11,407 nt of DNA from Candidatus Nanohaloarchaea archaeon (GTDB lineage: Archaea > EX4484-52 > GLR71). The stretch spans positions 1-11,407 of the forward strand of contig JAUVES010000013.1 of assembly GCA_030594675.1 (NCBI GenBank), given 5' to 3'. Shown here one piece after another: positions 1 to 6,961 of this stretch (its first letter is position 1; the number at the start of each line of letters is the position of its first letter). The position numbers and the translations under genes are program-made. Below the pieces are notes generated by a model. That model searched no databases, was not told where the DNA came from, and worked only from the letters and a program-made list of their open reading frames with translations.

Positions 1-158
1 CAATATACAGCCGGGACCTGTTAGGCGCATGTTGCGGCGCACTCCTGATAACAATAATCTTCCTGCCCCTGCTTGGCATCCTGAAGACATGCCTCCTGAT
101 TGCCGGACTGAATTTGGCTGTATTGGTTGGGTCAAGACATCCCAGAAATAGTCATTGA
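1..158 (+). CDS. Membrane protein C-terminus, fused MFS/spermidine synthase-like (partial)
   Basis: The 5' end is cut by the window; the readable frame begins at base 3 and ends at TGA 156-158, giving 51 residues. The visible part begins YSRDLLGACCGALL, followed by two hydrophobic stretches rich in Leu, Ile and Gly, and ends in a short basic tail. The pattern of an Asp-Leu-(L/A)-Gly-Ala motif with a helix, a PLLGI turn and another helix resembles the last helices of membrane-embedded MFS/spermidine synthase-like proteins. Those proteins join a transporter-like domain to an aminopropyltransferase-like domain. Only the tail is seen, so the family call is tentative, although a membrane protein is well supported. 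The gene runs tail-to-tail against the next one, with 12 bases between stops, and marks the left border of the defence block. Confidence 0.6.
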   Translation, partial: IYSRDLLGACCGALLITIIFLPLLGILKTCLLIAGLNLAVLVGSRHPRNSH

Positions 159-170
159 CTTCTTAAGGCG

Positions 171-434
171 CTACTCTTTTACGTCCCATTCCTGAATATA
201 TGGCGTTTCATAAGGATAATTGTCAATCTTTTCAGGATCTTTGCATGAAAGATTCTTTACCATCTCCTGATACATCTCTTTACATGTCTTATCTTTTTTC
301 AGGGATGGTTTCGCTTCATCAAGTAACTCTTTCCTGAGTTTGTTCCATTCCTTTAATGCCCCCGCATAGGTTTTATGAATGTTCCTTATCGTATTGTGTT
401 CTGGTCCATTATCACCAACAATATAAATTTTCAT
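171..434 (-). CDS. Small hypothetical protein, 87 aa
   Basis: This is a small soluble protein of unknown function. It opens with a beta-strand-like MKIYIV, then has a helical, charged middle (about residues 22-65) with two Cys (51 and 64), and ends in an acidic tail with the Pro/Tyr-rich stretch NYPYETPYIQEW. There is no signal peptide or membrane segment. The start is well supported: ATG at 434 lies 7 bases after a perfect AGGAGGT (442-448), and a TATA box (TTTTATATATT, 471-481) sits at the right distance for a very short leader. This ribosome site differs from the GGTGAT type used inside the restriction operon, so the gene appears to be an independent unit. I do not recognise the family. 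A role in defence would be guesswork from position alone. Confidence 0.8.
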   Translation of the reverse strand: MKIYIVGDNGPEHNTIRNIHKTYAGALKEWNKLRKELLDEAKPSLKKDKTCKEMYQEMVKNLSCKDPEKIDNYPYETPYIQEWDVKE

Positions 435-441
435 TTGATTT

Positions 442-448
442 ACCTCCT
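442..448 (-). promoter_or_regulatory. Strong Shine-Dalgarno site AGGAGGT
   Basis: On the minus strand AGGAGGT lies 7 bases before the ATG at 434. It is the longest anti-16S match noticed in the window and fixes the start of the 87-residue gene. Confidence 0.8.
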
Positions 449-470
449 CATATTATCTTTAATCAGGCGC

Positions 471-481
471 AATATATAAAA
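471..481 (-). promoter_or_regulatory. Candidate archaeal TATA box for the 87-aa gene
   Basis: On the minus strand TTTTATATATT lies about 40 bases upstream of the ATG at 434. A start of transcription about 25 bases downstream would fall near 450, just before the Shine-Dalgarno site. No clear purine-rich BRE is visible upstream of it. Confidence 0.5.
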
Positions 482-536
482 TGATTACTCAATTCCGAAC
501 GCAGTGCGCTCATTTTTTGAAATTTCGCATAACCAT

Positions 537-833
537 TTATTTGTTTTTCATCACTTCCATCAGTTTCCTCATCCTTTCCTTCCTCTCATCTATAGAAGGA
601 ATATACTGCGGACATGATTTGCAGGTTGATGGCGCCACTTCCGGAACCTTTGTCGGACAATCCTCAAAAAGGTTTTTACCCACGCATTTTGGATATTTGT
701 TGGAATCAAGTGTTTTCGACCACTCTGACTTTTCTTTATTATGTCCTAGATGATGCGCCCTGCGCAATCGCGCTCTTTCAGCATTTTTATTACAGTTTGG
801 CGCTGTAGCCAGGATAAATCTTGGGCAAATCAT
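537..833 (-). CDS. Small Cys-rich hypothetical protein, 98 aa
   Basis: The frame is open from 941 to TAA 537-539. The 98-residue product from ATG 833 (starting MICPRF) looks like a protein, while the 36 codons upstream of it look like random leader. It has six Cys (3, 14, 50, 59, 71, 74), a HHLGH cluster (residues 27-31), a YPKC...EDCP...CKSCPQY segment in the second half, and a basic helical C-terminus. The paired Cys and His suggest metal binding, but no known zinc-finger spacing is complete. There is no clear ribosome site before 833. A TATA-like TTTTATAAAA (924-933) overlaps the stop of the upstream metalloprotease gene, so the gene may have its own promoter or be the last of the operon. 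Function unknown; the start is uncertain. Confidence 0.55.
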   Translation of the reverse strand: MICPRFILATAPNCNKNAERARLRRAHHLGHNKEKSEWSKTLDSNKYPKCVGKNLFEDCPTKVPEVAPSTCKSCPQYIPSIDERKERMRKLMEVMKNK

Positions 834-930
834 TTTTATTACTTTCGGGGTCAGTACCGCAGAGAAAAAGAGACGGAAAGATCTTATGGAATAGACATTT
901 GTCCAAAAAGTTATGTCTCTTACTATAGTT

Positions 931-1662
931 TTATAAAACATATTGCCAACCTTCTTTTCTTAATCTTTCCTTTCTTATTCCATAATCGGGCATGATTATT
1001 TTGAGCAGTTTCCAGAATTTTGTTGAGTGATCTTTGTGTAGAACATGACATAATTCGTGAGCAACGACATAGTCTATTTGGCTGACAGGCGCCATTGAAA
1101 TTCTGAAATTGAAGTTAAGAATATTCTTTTTAGTGCAACTGCCCCATCTTTTATATTGATTTTTTATTATAAAATCAGGTTGTTCTACACCTAATTTCTT
1201 GCTGTATCGCTTTAATGCATCTTTTATTTTTCTGTTTGCTTGTTTTTTATACCAATGCCATGATGCTGCTTTGACTAGTTTTTTTTGTTTGGTTTTTGGT
1301 GTATTTTCAGGGATATTCACTTCCAGATATTGCCCAATGAGTTTTGATTCTGCTTTTCCGTTTCCTCGATGAATTTTTAGCCTATATTGTCTGCCAAGAT
1401 AAAGGAATGTTTCTCCATCAACATGTTCTTTCTCTGAATCTATCTGTACTATTTCGTCAAACCACAGAATTTGTTTTATTATCCAATTTGCTTTTTTCTT
1501 TACAAGTTTTTGGATGTGTTCTGGCTCTAGATTCGTCGGTACAGATATCTCTACCTGTTTCATGGGGTATACTGATAATGTGGCATTCTTTCTTCTATCA
1601 CTGTAGATTATACCATAATCTATCTTAGTATTTCCGAATTGTATGCTGTCTTGTATATTCAT
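931..1662 (-). CDS. YgjP-type (COG1451) zinc metallopeptidase, M48-like
   Basis: A 243-residue soluble protein of the YgjP/WLM-like metallopeptidase family. The beta-rich N-terminus (about 13-115) is followed by a helical catalytic half. The zinc site is visible as HELCH (202-206) with Glu203 as the likely general base and a downstream His212 in HSTKFW as the probable third ligand. The family's RWGSC motif is at 172-176. The length is normal and all key residues are present. The ATG at 1662 overlaps the hsdR stop as ATGA, so translation is coupled to hsdR. Genes of this family recur beside hsdR in type I restriction loci (recalled, not checked here), but their substrate there is not established. 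Proteolysis of HsdR or of another operon protein is an inference from position. It is the last of the nine coupled genes. Confidence 0.9.
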   Translation of the reverse strand: MNIQDSIQFGNTKIDYGIIYSDRRKNATLSVYPMKQVEISVPTNLEPEHIQKLVKKKANWIIKQILWFDEIVQIDSEKEHVDGETFLYLGRQYRLKIHRGNGKAESKLIGQYLEVNIPENTPKTKQKKLVKAASWHWYKKQANRKIKDALKRYSKKLGVEQPDFIIKNQYKRWGSCTKKNILNFNFRISMAPVSQIDYVVAHELCHVLHKDHSTKFWKLLKIIMPDYGIRKERLRKEGWQYVL

Positions 1663-4652
1663 CTTACAAACCTTGCCCTAGCTAAATCTAACATTTTAAC
1701 AGTCACTGATTCAATCTTGTCATTTGGATAACCTGTGGCACGAAGTATTCTTTTAATCTTTCTTCTCATCTCTCTTTTGACATCTTCCTTTAACTGCCAG
1801 TCCACGACTGCAAGTTCATCAAGTGCAGCGTATATTTCTTTTGAAATATCTTTCGGATCGCTTAAATTCTTCGAAATACCATACGGAGCAATGTCTTCTC
1901 TAACCCTGAATTCTTTTGAGGACTCAGAGGATTCATTGATTATATTATAGAATGGCGCAATTTTAGAGTCAATACCGCTTATAGCTTGCTTTTCAGGGTG
2001 TCTCATATCCTCAAGAACTTCTTTTAGAAGTTCAAGCTGTTTTGCCGCGTTGATTCTACCTTCTTTGAAGTCGCTGATAATTCTGTCAAGCCTTTCTTTG
2101 AGCGACTCATAATATACTGGGTCTTCATACACCTTGAATGTTATTTCATGCTTTACTGCATGTTCAATTTCACTTGCTTTTGCTTCATCTGATTTGAGTT
2201 TTTCTATTTCTTCATCGAACTTTTCTTTAAATATGCTTGTTGGTTCTACAAGTTGTGTTATTCCTTCCGCTTTTATGTGTTCTTCGATAAGTTGTCTTAC
2301 TTTATCACTGCATTCTTTAAGCGATAATTGCTCATCTCTATATCTGTTTCTTGCCCTTGCCCTTATTTCTGCCAACCATTTGAGGTCTTTTATGAATGGA
2401 ATTGCAGCAGGGTCGGGAAATAACATGTCCAGATAGTTTGTAAATAGCTTGAACCTCTGATCGAATGTTACTCTTCTGTCTTCCGGTTCAAGGTATTGCA
2501 CACAAACTTCTATATCATCTTTGTTTATATCCCTGAATAAGTTCATCACTGCGTTGTGTGCTGCTTGCAGTCTTGGAAAAATCTCTTTTTTGTAATCCCT
2601 ATGTATTATCCCTTCGCTTTCTTCTTGTGTGAACATGTTTAATGCATCTTGCAAATCTTGCGACACACCCCAATAGTCAACTACAAGCCCGTATTTTTTG
2701 TGTTTATATGTCCTGTTTACTCTTGCAATCGCCTGCAGAAGAGTGTGTTCTTTTAGAGGGCTGTCAAGATAGATTACCTGTTCCACTGGAGCATCAAATC
2801 CTGTGAGGAGTTTATCGCAAACAATGATTATTTGAGGATCTTTTTCTTCTTTGAACTTTCTGATTACTTCCTGCTCTTCTGTTTTTGATTTGTGGTGTGG
2901 TATGAATTCTGCTTCATCATTATGATTTTTTGAGATTAACACTTCGCTTGAGGGCGCGTTGAGATCGTCAAGGATTTGTTTATATTTTATTGCTGCTCTC
3001 CTTGAGCATGCGACGATTTGTGCTTTGAATCCGTTTGGTTGAATATGTGTCTCAAAATGCTTTATGATATCCATACAAATAAGTTTAATCCTTGCAGTAG
3101 CTCTTGCGATAGCTTCTGGCGTTGCATATTTCTTTTTGATTCTTTCCCTGTCTTTTGCTGAATAATCTGCAAAAATCCTTTCAAAAAGCTCATCAATAGA
3201 GTTGCCTGCAACTGATAACTCAGGCATTCTGCTTTCATAAAATATATCAACAGTTGCTCCGTCTTTTACTGCCTGCTTATGATCATAAACATCAATATAA
3301 TCCCCGAAGGTTTCTCTTGTGCTTCTATACTTTTTACTGATAGGTGTTCCTGTAAAGCCAATAAATGTTCCGTTAGTGATAGCTCTTCTCATATTTGTAG
3401 CAAGTGTCTTGTATTGGGTTCTGTGGGCTTCATCAACTAGCACGAAGACATTTGGGTTTTCTGTCAGGACAGGGTATTCGTCTGTTGAATCCTGAAATTT
3501 CTGAATTGTTGTCATAATTGTCTGGCCAACAGGATCCTTCAACAATTCCTGCAAGTGCTTTGCAGATTTTGATTGTATTGGGTTAGGAAAACCGCATCTC
3601 TGGAATGTTCCCCTGATCTGGTCATCAAGGTCGGTCCTGTCTGTAACAATAACAACCGTCGGGTTAGCAAGTTCCTTTATTCTTCTTAATTTTACAGCAG
3701 TCCACAACATTGACAGGCTCTTTCCGCTTCCCTGAGTATGCCATATAACGCCGCCTTTAGTTGTTTTTTTCTTTAATCTAATCATCAAATTGCTGACTGC
3801 CCTGAATTGCTGGTATTTGCAGAGCTTTTTGACGATTTTTCCTCTCTCTCTTTCATACACAATAAAGTTTTGTATTATATCAAGCAGATTGTTTTTATCA
3901 CAGACGCCAAAGAGAAATATATCCTGTGATGATGGCGCTCTTCCAAGGGTCTTTGCAAGATCATCCAACTTTCTTGGATATGGCTCTTTCCACTCAGACC
4001 AGTGCCTTTCTTTCGTGTAGTTTGTTGCGTATTTTAATTGGTTATTGTATGTTGATACAACAATTTGAGTGGTATTAAAGAGTTTCGGACAGCCTGTGTT
4101 TCGATAAATATCTCCAGACTCCTGGTACCTGAATATTTGTGTCATGCCCTGTTCCATAGGATTTCTCAAAGCAGGGCTCTTGCATTCAATGACAACTATT
4201 GGAAGGCCATTTACGAACAATACGATGTCCGGCTTGTTTTCCTTGTAATGCATTATTTTGAACTGCCTTATAACATGAAAATCATTTTTGTTGATATTAT
4301 TATAATCAATTAACATGACATCCTGACTTTTCAAACCAAGGCCGTCGTTTTTGTCCTGCCGGACAGTAGTTCCTTTTTCAAGCATGGCCTGAATCTTCTC
4401 GTTGGCTTCCAGCACAGTGGTTGCCTGAATGCTTGTTATGCTTCTTACAACCCGGTTTATGTTTTCATCGTTAATCCACGGATTAATTTCTTTAATCTTT
4501 TTTTTGAAAATATCAACTAGCACGGGCTCTTTTAACGACGGCCTGAGCTTTTCAGACTCATGGGTGTCGAGTTCAGTCCAGTCCAAATTCTGCGTCAAAA
4601 CCTCAACAGCCGGGTCTTCAACTTCCAATAGTTCTTTTGAATCACGTGTCAT
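1659..4652 (-). CDS. hsdR: Type I restriction enzyme subunit R (HsdR)
   Basis: The motor and nuclease subunit of the type I system: it binds the M2S core, moves DNA with ATP and cuts at a distance. The product has 997 residues, a normal length. The N-terminal nuclease domain shows the PD-(D/E)xK triad as Asp142, Glu156 and Lys158 in PDIVLFV...VIECKSP. The SF2 helicase core follows: Walker A GSGKS (308-312), DEAH (407-410), TGTP (434-437) and the arginine motif QAIARVNR (640-647). The C-terminal third (about 690-997) is helical and charged, as expected for the region that docks on HsdM. I chose ATG 4652 rather than the in-frame GTG at 4661, because that GTG lies inside the ribosome site GTGAT. 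The gene starts 5 bases after the stop of the small membrane protein. All catalytic motifs are intact, so it should be active. Confidence 0.97.
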   Translation of the reverse strand: MTRDSKELLEVEDPAVEVLTQNLDWTELDTHESEKLRPSLKEPVLVDIFKKKIKEINPWINDENINRVVRSITSIQATTVLEANEKIQAMLEKGTTVRQDKNDGLGLKSQDVMLIDYNNINKNDFHVIRQFKIMHYKENKPDIVLFVNGLPIVVIECKSPALRNPMEQGMTQIFRYQESGDIYRNTGCPKLFNTTQIVVSTYNNQLKYATNYTKERHWSEWKEPYPRKLDDLAKTLGRAPSSQDIFLFGVCDKNNLLDIIQNFIVYERERGKIVKKLCKYQQFRAVSNLMIRLKKKTTKGGVIWHTQGSGKSLSMLWTAVKLRRIKELANPTVVIVTDRTDLDDQIRGTFQRCGFPNPIQSKSAKHLQELLKDPVGQTIMTTIQKFQDSTDEYPVLTENPNVFVLVDEAHRTQYKTLATNMRRAITNGTFIGFTGTPISKKYRSTRETFGDYIDVYDHKQAVKDGATVDIFYESRMPELSVAGNSIDELFERIFADYSAKDRERIKKKYATPEAIARATARIKLICMDIIKHFETHIQPNGFKAQIVACSRRAAIKYKQILDDLNAPSSEVLISKNHNDEAEFIPHHKSKTEEQEVIRKFKEEKDPQIIIVCDKLLTGFDAPVEQVIYLDSPLKEHTLLQAIARVNRTYKHKKYGLVVDYWGVSQDLQDALNMFTQEESEGIIHRDYKKEIFPRLQAAHNAVMNLFRDINKDDIEVCVQYLEPEDRRVTFDQRFKLFTNYLDMLFPDPAAIPFIKDLKWLAEIRARARNRYRDEQLSLKECSDKVRQLIEEHIKAEGITQLVEPTSIFKEKFDEEIEKLKSDEAKASEIEHAVKHEITFKVYEDPVYYESLKERLDRIISDFKEGRINAAKQLELLKEVLEDMRHPEKQAISGIDSKIAPFYNIINESSESSKEFRVREDIAPYGISKNLSDPKDISKEIYAALDELAVVDWQLKEDVKREMRRKIKRILRATGYPNDKIESVTVKMLDLARARFVR

Positions 4653-4656
4653 TATA

Positions 4657-4663
4657 ATCACTT
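4657..4663 (-). promoter_or_regulatory. Ribosome site containing the upstream stop codon (hsdR)
   Basis: On the minus strand AAGTGAT is followed by TATA and then the hsdR ATG. The TGA within it is the stop of the membrane-protein gene. The stop and the start are 5 bases apart, which supports translational coupling and the ATG at 4652. Confidence 0.65.
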
Positions 4664-4960
4664 AGTTCTTTGCTGATACAATCCTCCAAAAACATAGCCG
4701 ATAACAGCGCCAATAAGACCCGTTGCAGCAGACCCATCGATGATTTTGTAATATGCCAATATTGAAACAGAAAGAAGAATTGTCATCATTACAATAAAAT
4801 TAATCCATTGACCTCTTTTTATGACTGGTTCTCTTACTTTCTGGTATTCGATTATCTTTGGCGCCAGCACCTCAACAAAAGGAGTAATCTGTTCTGCAAT
4901 ATCCGCAAGATCTTTTTCATATTCTTCTTCAACTGTTTGTTCTTTTTGTTTTTTAGTCAT
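4658..4960 (-). CDS. Small two-helix membrane protein in restriction operon
   Basis: A 100-residue protein. Residues 1-50 are charged and helical (Lys/Glu-rich, coiled-coil-like) and should face the cytoplasm. Two hydrophobic segments follow: about 53-71 (INFIVMMTILLSVSILAYY) and about 78-96, the latter with repeated Gly (81, 84, 88, 92, 93) that would allow close helix packing. They are joined by a short loop, KIIDGSAA, and a basic end QQRTK follows, so both termini are probably cytoplasmic. I do not recognise a named family; small proteins of this shape occur near phage and defence genes. The ATG at 4960 is preferred over ATG 4969 because it lies 5 bases after the previous stop, the same geometry as at hsdM and hsdR. 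It could anchor a neighbour such as the AlbA_2 protein or HsdR at the membrane (inference). Confidence 0.8.
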   Translation of the reverse strand: MTKKQKEQTVEEEYEKDLADIAEQITPFVEVLAPKIIEYQKVREPVIKRGQWINFIVMMTILLSVSILAYYKIIDGSAATGLIGAVIGYVFGGLYQQRTK

Positions 4961-4965
4961 AGGTA

Positions 4966-5739
4966 TCATCTTCCGGTTATTAGTTTTTGAATAATTTCTT
5001 TCTTTGTATTGATTATTTTCAATATAAACTTCTCAAAGTCTTCATCTGGATAATTGGGATTTGGTCTTTTGTTAAACATGTTGGTCATCGTAATTGCAGA
5101 TAGCCAAGGAGCAGAAGAGTAGTATTCTGGAATCATATCATATAGATCTTTTAACTGATTTAGATGTGCTCTAAATTCCATCTCTTTGGTAGTCGAGTAT
5201 CCGGTGTCAATTCTTCGATTAATAATCTGTTGGAGTTGTTCATGAGTGGCTTCATCCGTATTAACCGATCCTCTGTAGTAAACGGTATTCTTCTTTATTC
5301 CCTCACTATCTCTCATAGATAGAAACGGTAGATGATTAGGTCTGTCTTCGACAATTAATACCTGAAATTTCTTGCCTTTAATATCTGCCCATTCTGTTTC
5401 CTTGAATGAGAAATCAAATACTTTAAACGATATTTTTTCAGGCAGATATGACTTGACAGAATTAATCACTTGAGTTTTATCCTGTAAAGACTCAAGACCA
5501 ATGGATGCCAAAGTTTTGTCTTCATTTTCTTTAACTCCGAATACCAGAACACCGCCTCTACTATTTGCAAAACCTAATATGTGCTTTGCTAATTTTGCAC
5601 TCATTAACCATTGCTCTTTAAAATCAATATGATTAAATTCTCCCGTATTATTTTTTAGAAGCTCTTTAAAGCCAACCCTATCAGGGCTTTCAAAGAACTT
5701 TGCATACTCTTCTTTGAAACCTTTCTTTTTTTCTGCCAT
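4966..5739 (-). CDS. Schlafen AlbA_2 domain protein
   Basis: A 257-residue protein with an N-terminal AlbA_2 (Schlafen-like) domain, a fold linked to nucleic-acid binding and, in some relatives, RNA cleavage. The family signatures are visible: HIDFKEQW (37-44), FANSRGGVLVFGV (57-69), and the closing VYYRGSVNTDEAT (153-165). The remaining about 85 residues are helical, with a Pro/Tyr/Trp-rich patch near 204-230, and carry no domain I recognise. The ATG at 5739 follows GGTTGAT; the in-frame TTG at 5748 lies inside that site and is rejected. The gene begins 1 base after the hsdS stop and is followed at 5-base spacing by the membrane protein. AlbA_2 proteins occur in many defence islands. Whether this one is a regulator, an RNA-acting effector or a partner of the restriction complex cannot be told from the sequence. 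Confidence 0.9.
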   Translation of the reverse strand: MAEKKKGFKEEYAKFFESPDRVGFKELLKNNTGEFNHIDFKEQWLMSAKLAKHILGFANSRGGVLVFGVKENEDKTLASIGLESLQDKTQVINSVKSYLPEKISFKVFDFSFKETEWADIKGKKFQVLIVEDRPNHLPFLSMRDSEGIKKNTVYYRGSVNTDEATHEQLQQIINRRIDTGYSTTKEMEFRAHLNQLKDLYDMIPEYYSSAPWLSAITMTNMFNKRPNPNYPDEDFEKFILKIINTKKEIIQKLITGR

Positions 5740-5740
5740 T

Positions 5741-6961
5741 TTAATCAACCTTTACACGAATTTGTCCCGTCAGTAGTTTTTGCAAAAGAGCCTTCTTAAG
5801 GGCAATTATTTGTGATCTCTCCACTGTTTCGCATTTTATGCGTTTAGTTATGTTGTCTAGTATAGTTACAATCTCTTTTTGTTCATCTAATTGTGGTATG
5901 GGTATCATAAAGTTGGAGATATCTTTCTTTGTAATATTTGGGTCTTTTCTACTACTTGTAGCCATTCTTTTCCATTTTGGTCTAAGCCGCATCAAACAAT
6001 AGTTCACAAAAAAAGAATCCATTTGAGGATTTGGCAAAAGAGCTGTTATGGCCTGATTTGTTGTTGCTTCTATCTTTAAAACTCCCGTTCTCCCGATCTG
6101 ATTAAACCCACCATACATTGCAATCAATACAGATCCAGGAGGGTTTATGGAGCATGACGTTTTTCTTAAAGCAATATCACTTATATACTCCTCCGTTTGT
6201 GAGATCTGGTCATTATTCAAATCCAACGTTTTTACCCATGGAATGATTCCGTCTTCATAATATTTCTTTACTTTTCTATACGGCGTAGATCCAGATTTTA
6301 AAATAAATAGTTCACCTAATTTTTTAACTTCCCACCCTTCAGGTATATCGCCGATTTCAGTTTTCTTGAATTTCTTGTGTTTTCCGGGAAGTCCTTTTGT
6401 CAAAAGCGCCTGCATTAACCCTTTCTTTACAATTTCGCATTTTGTGATGATTTTATCTTTTTTTTCAATGTTCTTATCTATTGTGGTGAGGATGGCGGCT
6501 ATTTTTTGTTGCTCTTCGAGAGTTTGTGGTATTTCTGCCTCCATGAATTCAATTGATTTCCCTGCATGCAAAATTGTAGCTCCTGTTGTATGTGCTTTTA
6601 TTGTATTTTGAATACGTGATGATTGCAGTAGATAGAAAATATAGTTATTGGATATGGATTTTTCATTCATTGAAGTAACTTTTCTTATACCTGATGAAAA
6701 TATCCCCTTGATGCGCCGAACAACGATACCGGGGGTACCATCCAAGCTCAGAAGGATGTCATGTTCGTTGCAAATCTTATCGGTCTGAATATCGGCATAA
6801 ACTCCATTTCCTCTCTTTGTGAGATCTGAAACTCTTATAAATGGTCGACCATTCTCGTCAGTATTGTAAGATTGAGAACCCGGCTCAATGCCTCTTTCGA
6901 AAGCTACTTCTTCATTAAGCCGAACCTTTCTCCATCCATCAGGAATTTCAATTTTATTCAT
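5741..6961 (-). CDS. hsdS: Type I restriction enzyme specificity subunit (HsdS), full length
   Basis: The DNA-recognition subunit for both methylation and restriction. At 406 residues it has the classic duplicated plan: TRD1 about 6-145 (opening IPDGWRKVRLNE), a central conserved helical spacer 146-205 (EEQQKIAAILTTID...LMQALLTKG), TRD2 about 206-350 (opening IPEGWEVKKLGE), and a C-terminal conserved helix 351-404 (DEQKEIVTILDNI...LLQKLLTGQ). The two halves repeat each other in both TRD openings and helices, as expected for recognition of a split, asymmetric site. The ATG at 6961 follows GAGGT at 6969-6973 and overlaps the end of the Shedu-like gene by 8 bases. It is separated from hsdM by two nuclease genes, which is unusual. 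No frameshift or inverted repeat suggesting phase-variable TRD exchange was noticed. Confidence 0.96.
   Translation of the reverse strand: MNKIEIPDGWRKVRLNEEVAFERGIEPGSQSYNTDENGRPFIRVSDLTKRGNGVYADIQTDKICNEHDILLSLDGTPGIVVRRIKGIFSSGIRKVTSMNEKSISNNYIFYLLQSSRIQNTIKAHTTGATILHAGKSIEFMEAEIPQTLEEQQKIAAILTTIDKNIEKKDKIITKCEIVKKGLMQALLTKGLPGKHKKFKKTEIGDIPEGWEVKKLGELFILKSGSTPYRKVKKYYEDGIIPWVKTLDLNNDQISQTEEYISDIALRKTSCSINPPGSVLIAMYGGFNQIGRTGVLKIEATTNQAITALLPNPQMDSFFVNYCLMRLRPKWKRMATSSRKDPNITKKDISNFMIPIPQLDEQKEIVTILDNITKRIKCETVERSQIIALKKALLQKLLTGQIRVKVD

Noticed and set aside
481..753. Plus-strand frame of 90 residues with a hydrophobic N-terminus
   Set aside because: It lies opposite the Cys-rich gene, has no ribosome site, and its first codons overlap the TATA box of the 87-residue gene. 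Its hydrophobicity is what T-rich antisense codons give.
868..921. Inverted pair AAGAGAC/GTCTCTT as a rho-independent terminator or RNA element
   Set aside because: The arms are only 7 bases and about 40 bases apart, so the stem is weak and expected by chance. Kept only as a note on the leader.
834..941. Longer form of the Cys-rich protein starting at 941
   Set aside because: The extra 36 residues are of random composition, overlap the end of the protease gene and cover the likely promoter and leader. No ribosome site was seen.
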